From the NCBI GenBank assembly GCA_015494485.1, contig WGBF01000069.1, forward strand, positions 1 to 6,611: 6,611 bases of DNA, written 5' to 3'. Position 1 is the first letter of the stretch; each line of letters starts with the position of its first letter. Origin of the DNA: a bacterium (lineage in GTDB: Bacteria > Calditrichota > Calditrichia > RBG-13-44-9 > J042). The translations under genes and the position numbers were made by a program. The notes beneath the pieces were generated by a model, which did no database searches, had not been told where the DNA came from, and worked only from the letters and a program-made list of their open reading frames with translations. Below, one piece after another: positions 1 to 5,852 of this stretch.

Positions 1-564
1 CGTTTTAAACAGGTCTGGCAGGCGTTTACGGAAAAGCACGCGGCGGAATTACGGGATGAGCCGTGGGCGTCGGCAGTAAAGAAAATTGAGGCGCACATTC
101 AGGCCGCGGTGCAGAAAGTTGCGGAGGGCAAGACCGGTCCTGCCCATCGGGAGCTGGAACCTATTCGAAATATATTGGCAAAAGTACGGCAGCAGGAAGG
201 GAACACCACATTAATGGATGCCCTGACCGTTTTTCATGACCACATGGAAGTGATTGTAAAAACCCTTCGTCGCCAAAAACCGGATGCCTTGACGGAAGAA
301 GATATGCAGAAACTAACAGAACATGCCCGAAAGGCTGCGGATGCCTGGAAACGTGTACAAATCGGCGATGCGGAGAAAGCCTTGTATGGATTGTCTGCGG
401 AAGCGGTTCAGTATTTACAGGATGCCATTGCCCAACAGCAGCAGACTATTCAGAATTTATTAAACGCGCTGAACGAAAAGAATAAGGCAGAAATTTCCCG
501 GCATGGTCTGGCGTTGCGGAGTGGCTTTATTACCATTTTCAGGAATTTAGGAAAATTTGAGTAA
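1..564 (+). CDS. Unrecognised mostly alpha-helical protein, 5' end outside the window
   Basis: The frame is open from base 1 to a TAA at 562-564, giving 187 residues with no start in view. The GTG at 109 has no Shine-Dalgarno site, and the same reading frame continues upstream of it with similar protein character, so the gene almost certainly begins left of the window. The visible part is rich in Ala, Gln, Lys and Glu, has few Gly or Pro, and should fold as several long amphipathic helices. A Gln-rich helix carries QQQQ at about residues 141-144. There is no CXXCH heme motif, no Cys at all, and no membrane segment. Two stretches (about residues 6-40 and 113-147) share a Trp, then an Ala-Val pair 19 residues later, then hydrophobic residues at matching spacings, which hints at a repeated helical hairpin. 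I do not recognise the family; a periplasmic or cytoplasmic helical bundle is possible. No intrinsic terminator follows. Coding is likely; function is unknown. Confidence 0.75.
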   Translation, partial: RFKQVWQAFTEKHAAELRDEPWASAVKKIEAHIQAAVQKVAEGKTGPAHRELEPIRNILAKVRQQEGNTTLMDALTVFHDHMEVIVKTLRRQKPDALTEEDMQKLTEHARKAADAWKRVQIGDAEKALYGLSAEAVQYLQDAIAQQQQTIQNLLNALNEKNKAEISRHGLALRSGFITIFRNLGKFE

Positions 565-565
565 A

Positions 566-687
566 TTCATTTGTACAGAGTGTACTTGTGAAGGACTCCG
601 GGAGAGCAGGTGGGGTACAAAAATGAAAAGCTGTTTTGAGTCTCCAGGTTCGGGCGTTAATTTTGGTGGCTTTAAGTGCATTGAACC
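566..687 (+). promoter_or_regulatory. Possible structured leader of ndk (two stem-loops)
   Basis: The 144-base gap between the helical protein gene and ndk contains two nested inverted repeats. The first pairs TTCATTTGTAC (566-576) with GTACAA (615-620) and ATGAA (623-627), 11 base pairs with a two-base bulge. The second pairs GGTTC (647-651) with GAACC (683-687) and, inside it, GCGTTAA (654-660) with 672-679, with one bulged G. The second ends seven bases before the ndk Shine-Dalgarno site. The left part also holds a compact palindrome, GTACA-GAG-TGTAC (573-585), which could instead be a protein-binding site. These pairings were found by eye. I recognise no riboswitch family, and a random stretch of this length can also fold. 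Confidence 0.25.
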
Positions 688-694
688 GAAAATC

Positions 695-701
695 AAGGAG
701 G
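695..701 (+). promoter_or_regulatory. Shine-Dalgarno site that fixes the GTG start of ndk
   Basis: AAGGAGG lies seven bases before the GTG at 709. It is close to a full complement of the 16S rRNA 3' end. The frame has a TGA at 682-684 and no other start codon between that stop and 709, and the next in-frame Met is residue 36, inside the conserved fold. The GTG start is therefore well supported. Confidence 0.85.
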
Positions 702-708
702 TTATACT

Positions 709-1128
709 GTGGTTGAACGGACGTTAACGCTTATTAAACCCGAATGTGTAGCGGAAAAGCATATTGGTGATGTTATTGCCCGCATCGAAAAAGGCGGGTT
801 TACCATTAAAGCCATGAAAATGCTTCAACTGACCAAACGTGAAGCGGAAAAATTTTACGAAGTTCATAAAGAACGCCCGTTTTACGGAGAATTAACGGAT
901 TACATGAGCAGTGGTCCTATTGTGGCCATGGTGCTGGAAAAAGAAAATTGCATTGCGGACTTTCGCAATTTCATTGGGGCAACCAATCCGCAGGAGGCCG
1001 CCGAAGGCACCATCCGGCGGGATTTTGGCAAAAGCATTCAGTTCAATTGTGTTCATGCGTCCGATTCCCCCGAAAATGCCAAGCGGGAAATTTATTTCTA
1101 TTTTTCGGACCGGGAAATCATGGAATAA
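709..1128 (+). CDS. ndk: Nucleoside diphosphate kinase
   Basis: This cytoplasmic enzyme moves the gamma-phosphate of a nucleoside triphosphate (usually ATP) to a nucleoside diphosphate through a phosphohistidine, balancing the NTP and dNTP pools. At 139 residues it has the normal length of the single-domain family. The active-site signature NCVHASDS carries the catalytic His116. The other nucleotide-binding residues of the family are all present at matching spacing: Lys10, Tyr50, Phe58, Arg86, Thr92, Arg103 and Asn113, each two below the human numbering. GATNPQEAAEGTIR is the usual Kpn-loop region. One small oddity is that the near-invariant KPDA after the first strand reads KPEC here. The start is GTG, preceded by a strong AAGGAGG. 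A strong hairpin terminator follows 18 bases after the stop, so the transcript ends here, separate from the lipoprotein gene. Cotranscription with the helical protein gene upstream cannot be excluded because no terminator is visible between them. Confidence 0.98.
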   Translation: MVERTLTLIKPECVAEKHIGDVIARIEKGGFTIKAMKMLQLTKREAEKFYEVHKERPFYGELTDYMSSGPIVAMVLEKENCIADFRNFIGATNPQEAAEGTIRRDFGKSIQFNCVHASDSPENAKREIYFYFSDREIME

Positions 1129-1146
1129 CAGCATTGTATGCGGATT

Positions 1147-1187
1147 AAAGCCATGTCGGAGAAGTCTGACATGGCTTTTTTGTTTTT
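1147..1187 (+). terminator. Intrinsic terminator after ndk
   Basis: AAAGCCATGTCGGA (1147-1160) pairs with TCTGACATGGCTTT (1165-1178), a 14-base-pair stem with one G-U pair and a GAAG loop (1161-1164). The stem runs into TTTTTTGTTTTT. This is a textbook rho-independent terminator for ndk. The A-rich left foot means it could also work weakly on the opposite strand, but no gene there needs it. Confidence 0.92.
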
Positions 1188-1238
1188 AATAAAAAAAATG
1201 ATGCGAATCAACGTTTGCTATTTTAAAAAGGACACGTT

Positions 1239-2186
1239 ATGAAAACCCCCGTTCGGTTACGACTCATAATTCGGATTTTTGCGGTGCTTGTGTTGTTTCT
1301 GGCCGGTTGTGTGACCAATCCCCCGCCGCTGGATGATAACGGCAATAATCAAAACAACACCGGACACATCGACCTGGCCCCGTTTGGAACCGATGCTACC
1401 CTGGAAATTGCCACCTGGAATATTCGGAACTTCCCCTCTGGTCCCACCCGCAATCAAACCATTGCGGATGTGGTTGAGATTATTCGCGATCTGGATATTG
1501 ATGTGTTTGCAGTGGAAGAAATTGCCGATACAGTGGCATTCCGGCAGGTGCTGGATTCCCTGGCGGATTATGCCGGCGTGTATTCCAGTGATACCTACAG
1601 TAACGGGTATCAAAAAACAGGCGTAATTTACCGTAAAACGCTTTTAACCTTAACCGCACGAACCCAATTATTTGAAGACGACTGGTATGCCTTTCCCCGC
1701 CCGCCCTTGAAGGTCCATCTCCGGGCAGAGCGGAAGGGAAAGGTGTTTGATTTTAATCTGATCGTACTGCATTTGAAGGCCAAAGGGGGAAGTGAAAACA
1801 TTGCCCGGCGACGGGAGGCGGTGCAAAAGCTGCATCAGTATGTGACGGCGCAAATTCAGGGGGGAGACGACCCCGACTATGTGCTGGCAGGCGATTGGAA
1901 TGATGAATTGCTGGACCCCGACTCCGTGAATGTTTTTTTGCCTTTCCTGAATGATGCAGTGAATTTTGTCATGTTAACCCTTCCCCTGGCTCAGCAAGGG
2001 GACTATTCGTACATCGGGTATTACCGGTCCTTAATTGACCATATTGTATTAACCACATCGATTCAAACAGAATTTCCGGATATTGTAACGGAAGTTATTC
2101 ACATTGATGAGGTGTATTCTGCGTACAAGGAAAACGTTTCCGACCATCGACCGGTGGCAACCCGTATTCCGGTATGGAGCAATTAA
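1239..2186 (+). CDS. Exported lipoprotein with an endonuclease/exonuclease/phosphatase (DNase I-like) domain; probable extracellular nuclease
   Basis: The 315-residue protein starts with a basic n-region (residues 1-12), a hydrophobic core (13-22) and a lipobox LAGC with Cys24, so it should be lipidated by signal peptidase II processing. There is no Asp at position +2, which in diderms favours the outer membrane. A short Asn/Pro-rich linker (25-50) leads into a DNase I-like fold at about 54-312. Its catalytic and metal residues appear complete: Asn61 (TWNIRNF), Glu94 (VEEI), His178 (VLHLKAKG), Asp219 and Asn221 (AGDWND), Asp267 (LIDHIV), and Asp302-His303 (SDHRPV). The RPPL then HLKAKG pattern resembles secreted nucleases more than AP endonucleases, so hydrolysis of extracellular DNA or RNA for nutrient scavenging is the best guess. 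A phosphodiesterase or sphingomyelinase-like role is possible because the fold is shared. The ATG at 1239 has AAAGGA six bases upstream. The gene sits alone between the ndk terminator and pckA. Family assignment is firm; substrate is inferred. Confidence 0.93.
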   Translation: MKTPVRLRLIIRIFAVLVLFLAGCVTNPPPLDDNGNNQNNTGHIDLAPFGTDATLEIATWNIRNFPSGPTRNQTIADVVEIIRDLDIDVFAVEEIADTVAFRQVLDSLADYAGVYSSDTYSNGYQKTGVIYRKTLLTLTARTQLFEDDWYAFPRPPLKVHLRAERKGKVFDFNLIVLHLKAKGGSENIARRREAVQKLHQYVTAQIQGGDDPDYVLAGDWNDELLDPDSVNVFLPFLNDAVNFVMLTLPLAQQGDYSYIGYYRSLIDHIVLTTSIQTEFPDIVTEVIHIDEVYSAYKENVSDHRPVATRIPVWSN

Positions 2187-2233
2187 TTTCTTTGCATTTT
2201 TATCATCGAAGTGTGAAAGATTGTGGCATAAAA

Positions 2234-2248
2234 ATACTTTTTAAGTAT
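2234..2248. repeat. Short AT-rich inverted repeat before pckA
   Basis: ATACTT (2234-2239) and AAGTAT (2243-2248) form a perfect 6-base inverted repeat around TTT, 80 bases before the pckA start. It could be an operator half-site pair or chance in AT-rich DNA. The rest of the 141-base gap 2187-2327 shows neither a clear terminator for the lipoprotein gene nor a convincing -35/-10 pair. Confidence 0.2.
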
Positions 2249-2327
2249 CCGGTAATTGGATTTTTAACTATATTGTTTACAACGTCAATAACTGAGGTTT
2301 TGAATCGATCAAAGCACGGAGGTTACA

Positions 2328-3911
2328 ATGCATCATATTGAACATCAACTAAACGAGCTGGGCATCAAGAATTGGCGTTCCCTGTATTCCAATCAAAAAG
2401 CACCTGAATTAATTGAAATGGCAGTGCAGCGCCAGGAGGGGATTCTGGCCAGCAATGGGGCACTGGTTGTTTACACGGGGGATCGAACAGGCCGTTCACC
2501 CAAAGACCGGTTTATTGTTCGCGAACCCGGTAGCGAGAAGCACATTGCCTGGGGGGATGTCAATGTGCCGATGGAAGAAGACCAGTTTGAGCGCCTTTAC
2601 AGTAAAGTAATTTCTTATTTTCAGGGAAAAGACCTTTTTGTGCAGGATGTGTTTGCTGGTCAGGACCCGCGCTACCGCATGCCCATCCGCGTGGTCAGCG
2701 AATTGGCCTGGGGTGCCCTCTTTGCCCACACCCTGTTTGTTCGCCCGCAATCCGATGCCGAAATTGAAAATCATCAACCGGAATTTACGGTGTTACATGC
2801 ACCCAATTTGCGGGCATTTCCGCCTCTGGACAAAACCCGGTCGGAAGTGTTTGTGGTAATTCATTTTGGTAAAAAGGTAATTCTGGTGGGCGGTACCCGG
2901 TACGGGGGCGAGATTAAAAAATCTATTTTCAGTGTGATGAATTACCTGCTCCCGTTTAAAGGGGTGTTCCCCATGCATTGTTCCGCCAATGTGGGTAAGG
3001 AAGGGGACGTGGCCTTGTTTTTTGGCCTTTCCGGTACGGGAAAAACCAGCCTTTCCGCCGATCCGGAACGCAAGTTAATCGGTGATGATGAACACGGGTG
3101 GAGTGACGACGGGGTTTTCAATTTTGAAGGCGGGTGCTACGCTAAAACCATTCGGCTGTCACCCGAAAAAGAGCCCCAGATTTACAACGCCATTCGCTTT
3201 GGTTCCATTGCCGAAAATGTAATTTATGACAAACGCACCCGTGTCATTGATTATGACTCCGCCGAAATTACCGAAAACACCCGCGCCACCTATCCGCTGG
3301 AGTACATTGACAATGCGCTACTCCCGGCAATTGGCGGACATCCCAAAAACATCCTCTTCTTAACGGCTGATGCTTTTGGCGTATTACCTCCAATTTCCAA
3401 ACTGACGCCGGAAATGGCCATGTATCATTTTATTTCCGGTTACACCTCCAAACTGGCCGGGACCGAAACGGGCGTTACCGAGCCGCAGGCTACCTTCAGC
3501 GAATGTTTTGGGGCGCCCTTTTTGCCCTTGCCCGCCACAAAATATGCGGAAATGCTGGGCGAAAAAATGCGCAAGCACAATGTGAATGTGTGGCTGGTAA
3601 ATACCGGATGGTCCGGTGGCCCCTATGGTGTTGGGGAACGTATTGATATTCGCTACACCCGCGCCATGGTCAAAGCGGCGTTGACCGGTGAACTGAACGA
3701 TGCCGAATTTGAGCTCCATCCGGTGTTCAAGGTGCTGGTGCCCAGGAGCTGCCCCGGTGTGCCGGATGAAATCCTGAATCCGCGCAATACCTGGAAAGAC
3801 AAAGCTGCTTACGACAAGAAAGCCCGGGAACTGGCACAACTATTTCAGGAGAATTTCAAACGGTTTGCGGATGCCGATGAGGCAATTAAGAACGCCGGAC
3901 CGGCTGTTTGA
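2328..3911 (+). CDS. pckA: Phosphoenolpyruvate carboxykinase (ATP)
   Basis: This cytoplasmic enzyme converts oxaloacetate plus ATP to phosphoenolpyruvate, ADP and CO2, the committed step of gluconeogenesis from TCA-cycle intermediates; in some bacteria it also runs in the carboxylating direction. At 527 residues it has the usual length of the ATP-dependent family. The P-loop GLSGTGKTSLS (233-243) contains Lys239 and Thr240, and is followed by the kinase-2 type metal site DDEHGW with Asp254. Substrate and metal residues known from the E. coli enzyme are in place: Arg56 (TGRSPKDR), Tyr192 and Lys198 (RYGGEIKKS), His217 (MHCSANVG) and Arg319 (ENTRATYPLEYI). The P-loop and these contexts mark it as the ATP enzyme, not the GTP one. 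The ATG at 2328 has GGAGG five bases upstream. The gene appears monocistronic, with its own 141-base upstream gap and a strong terminator after it. Nothing looks truncated or unusual. Confidence 0.98.
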   Translation: MHHIEHQLNELGIKNWRSLYSNQKAPELIEMAVQRQEGILASNGALVVYTGDRTGRSPKDRFIVREPGSEKHIAWGDVNVPMEEDQFERLYSKVISYFQGKDLFVQDVFAGQDPRYRMPIRVVSELAWGALFAHTLFVRPQSDAEIENHQPEFTVLHAPNLRAFPPLDKTRSEVFVVIHFGKKVILVGGTRYGGEIKKSIFSVMNYLLPFKGVFPMHCSANVGKEGDVALFFGLSGTGKTSLSADPERKLIGDDEHGWSDDGVFNFEGGCYAKTIRLSPEKEPQIYNAIRFGSIAENVIYDKRTRVIDYDSAEITENTRATYPLEYIDNALLPAIGGHPKNILFLTADAFGVLPPISKLTPEMAMYHFISGYTSKLAGTETGVTEPQATFSECFGAPFLPLPATKYAEMLGEKMRKHNVNVWLVNTGWSGGPYGVGERIDIRYTRAMVKAALTGELNDAEFELHPVFKVLVPRSCPGVPDEILNPRNTWKDKAAYDKKARELAQLFQENFKRFADADEAIKNAGPAV

Positions 3912-3936
3912 TTTTGCTGGTTCGTTCCTGTTGCAC

Positions 3937-3970
3937 AAAGCCCCATCGGCAACGGTGGGGCTTTCTGTTT
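3937..3970 (+). terminator. Intrinsic terminator after pckA with a GCAA tetraloop
   Basis: AAAGCCCCATCG (3937-3948) pairs with CGGTGGGGCTTT (3953-3964), a 12-base-pair stem with one G-T wobble closed by the GNRA-type loop GCAA (3949-3952). CTGTTTTCTG follows as an interrupted T tract. The stem begins 26 bases after the pckA stop, and no other gene lies between them. The T tract is weaker than that after ndk, but the stem is very stable. Confidence 0.88.
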
Positions 3971-4050
3971 TCTGTGCCGGGGTTCGGTGAATTTTTCTTG
4001 CTCGCTCTGGTGCACATCACTAATTTCATATCACACCATAACATAAACGC

Positions 4051-4054
4051 GGGA
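4051..4054 (+). promoter_or_regulatory. Shine-Dalgarno site that favours the second ATG of polX
   Basis: Two in-frame ATGs lie six bases apart, at 4054 and 4060. The only purine-rich site, GGGA, is five bases before the second and overlaps the first, which has nothing at a usable distance. The start at 4060 also gives an N-terminus (MKLDQKEVAALL) of the length seen in PolX proteins. Confidence 0.5.
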
Positions 4055-4059
4055 TGACC

Positions 4060-5787
4060 ATGAAATTAGACCAAAAAGAAGTTGCTGCCCTGTTAAAAGA
4101 AATGGCCGTACTGCTTGAGCTGCAGGGAGAAAATCCGTTCAAGGTCCGGGCCTATGAAAATGCCTCCCGCATTATTGAGGGGCTCTCCGGGGACCTGGAA
4201 GAGATGGTAAAAACCGGCGAGATTATGAAAATTAAAGGTATTGGCTCCGGTATTGCAGAAAAAATTAAAACCCTTATGGAAACCGGGCATATGCCGGAAT
4301 ACGAGGAATTAAAACAAATAACCCCCCCGGGGTTAATTGAAATGTTGAAAATACCGGGGATGGGCCCGAAAAAAATTAAAGCGGTGTGGGAAAAACTGGG
4401 CATTACCACCATTGGCGAACTGGAATATGCCTGCAAGGAAAACCGCCTGGCGGATTTACCGGGCTTTGGTGTTCGCACTCAGGAGAAAATCTTGCAGGGC
4501 ATTGAACTACTCAAAAAATTCAAAGAACGGCATTTAATTAACGAAGCCCGTGCGGAAGCGGAATTGCTGTACCAGGCCCTCAAGGATTTTCCGGGGGTAA
4601 TCCGCAGTCAGATTGCCGGTAGCCTGCGCCGATGGAAGGAAACGGTGAAAGACATTGACATTGTGGCCAGTGCACGGGATGAAGACCGCATGAAAATCAT
4701 GGACCATTTTACGTCCTTACCATCGGTGGAAACGGTTGTGGCAAAGGGGGAAACCAAATCCAGTGTGGTGTTAAAAGCAGGAATGAATGCTGACTTGCGC
4801 ATCGTGTCCGATGAGCAGTTCCCATATGCGCTGCATCATTTTACCGGTTCCAAAGAGCACAACATTGCCATGCGGGAACACGCCATCAAATTGGGCCTCA
4901 AAATGAATGAATACGGCCTCTTCCGTGGCGACGAAAACATTCCCTGTAAGGACGAAGCCGAAATATTCCATCAACTGGGGATGGATTTTATTCCACCGGA
5001 ATTGCGGGAAAACATGGGGGAAATTGAGGCCGCACTGGAACACCGCCTTCCCAACCTGGTGACGATGGACGACCTCCGGGGTGTCATTCACGTGCATTCC
5101 AATTACAGTGACGGGGTGAATACGATTGAGGATATGGCCCGTGCAGCCAGGGAATTGGGGTATGAATATCTGGTGCTGTGCGACCATTCCAAATCCACTT
5201 ATTACGCCAATGGGCTGGATGAAAAGCGCTTAATGGAACAACACGCGGAAATTGACCGCGTCAACAAACTGTTCGATGATTTCCAGGTATTAAAGGGCAC
5301 GGAATGCGATATTTTACCGGATGGATCCCTGGATTACGACAATGATACCTTGGCATTGTTCGACGTGGTGGTGATTTCCATCCACAGCCGCTTTAACATG
5401 ACGGAAGAGGAGGCAACGCAACGGATCATCAAGGCCATGGAAAATCCGTATGCCACCATCCTGGGGCACCCCACCGGCCGCCTGCTGCTGGCACGGGATG
5501 GGTACCCGCTGGACATGCATCGCATTCTGGATGCCGCAGCCGATTTAGGGGTTGCGGTGGAAATTAATGCTCATCCCCAGCGATTGGACCTGGATTGGCG
5601 GTTTGGCAAATATGCCAAAGAAAAAGGGGTAAAGTTGAGCATTGGCCCGGATGCCCACCGCACGGAAGGTTTGCTGGATGTGGTGTATGGCCTGCACATT
5701 GCCCGGAAAGGATGGCAGGAAAAGGAAGACATCCTCAATTGCCTGAGTGCCGATGAATTGCGGGCGTTTGCCCGCCGCCGGCGGTAA
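4060..5787 (+). CDS. polX: DNA polymerase/3'-5' exonuclease PolX (family X polymerase with PHP domain)
   Basis: Bacterial PolX fills short gaps and trims 3' ends during base-excision and related DNA repair in the cytoplasm. From the ATG at 4060 it has 575 residues, the normal family length; the ATG at 4054 would add two. The N-terminal 8-kDa-like region holds three helix-hairpin-helix-type elements (about 55-75, 95-115 and 130-150; IKGIGSGIAEK, IPGMGPKKIK, LPGFGVRT). The polymerase core has GSLRR (187-191), the metal pair Asp198 and Asp200 (KDIDIV), a third carboxylate Asp245 (ADLRIV) and the nucleotide-site segment HHFTGSKEHN (259-268). The C-terminal PHP domain (about 340-570) keeps nine likely metal ligands: His344, His346, Asp351, His376, Glu415, His442, His470, Asp531 and His533. 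Polymerase and exonuclease should therefore both be active. The gene follows the pckA terminator after a gap of about 90 bases and converges on the chemoreceptor gene. A fused Pol-PHP arrangement is standard for bacteria. Confidence 0.96.
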   Translation: MKLDQKEVAALLKEMAVLLELQGENPFKVRAYENASRIIEGLSGDLEEMVKTGEIMKIKGIGSGIAEKIKTLMETGHMPEYEELKQITPPGLIEMLKIPGMGPKKIKAVWEKLGITTIGELEYACKENRLADLPGFGVRTQEKILQGIELLKKFKERHLINEARAEAELLYQALKDFPGVIRSQIAGSLRRWKETVKDIDIVASARDEDRMKIMDHFTSLPSVETVVAKGETKSSVVLKAGMNADLRIVSDEQFPYALHHFTGSKEHNIAMREHAIKLGLKMNEYGLFRGDENIPCKDEAEIFHQLGMDFIPPELRENMGEIEAALEHRLPNLVTMDDLRGVIHVHSNYSDGVNTIEDMARAARELGYEYLVLCDHSKSTYYANGLDEKRLMEQHAEIDRVNKLFDDFQVLKGTECDILPDGSLDYDNDTLALFDVVVISIHSRFNMTEEEATQRIIKAMENPYATILGHPTGRLLLARDGYPLDMHRILDAAADLGVAVEINAHPQRLDLDWRFGKYAKEKGVKLSIGPDAHRTEGLLDVVYGLHIARKGWQEKEDILNCLSADELRAFARRRR

Positions 5788-5823
5788 CCCGGAGCAGAAC
5801 GGCTTTACAGCCCGGCCCGGCAA

Positions 5824-5841
5824 CCGGTGAACGGCTACCGG
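5824..5841. other. Small GC-rich hairpin in the convergent gap between polX and the chemoreceptor gene
   Basis: CCGGT (5824-5828) pairs with ACCGG (5837-5841) around an eight-base loop. A second weak hairpin, GGCT-TTAC-AGCC, lies at 5801-5812. Neither has a T tract on either strand, so neither is a convincing intrinsic terminator. In a 65-base gap between two converging genes they could help stop transcription from both sides, or termination may be factor-dependent. Confidence 0.2.
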
Positions 5842-5852
5842 ACCAACGGAAG

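Noticed and set aside
109..564. The GTG at 109 as the true start of the first gene
   Set aside because: The frame is open back to base 1 with similar protein character, and there is no Shine-Dalgarno site before the GTG. The gene is cut by the window edge.
3384..3839. A 151-codon open frame on the - strand opposite pckA
   Set aside because: It lies wholly inside the strongly conserved pckA gene and has no recognisable motif. It is a shadow of the coding strand.
3989..4026. A possible promoter before polX with TTGCTC, a 17-base spacer and TAATTT
   Set aside because: Only about three of six bases match consensus in each box, which is no better than expected by chance, and the organism's promoter consensus is unknown.
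4771..5187. A 138-codon open frame on the - strand opposite polX
   Set aside because: It lies wholly within polX, whose motifs are all accounted for in the + frame, and the antisense product resembles nothing known.
5760..5775. A GCGGGC-GTTT-GCCCGC hairpin at the 3' end of polX as a terminator
   Set aside because: It lies inside the coding sequence and has no T tract after it; it reflects GC-rich Arg and Ala codons.
709..5787. A defence island or nucleic acid processing operon made of ndk, the nuclease-like lipoprotein and polX
   Set aside because: Two strong terminators and an unrelated pckA gene split the group. PolX is a standard repair enzyme, and the nuclease-like protein is predicted to be outside the cytoplasm.
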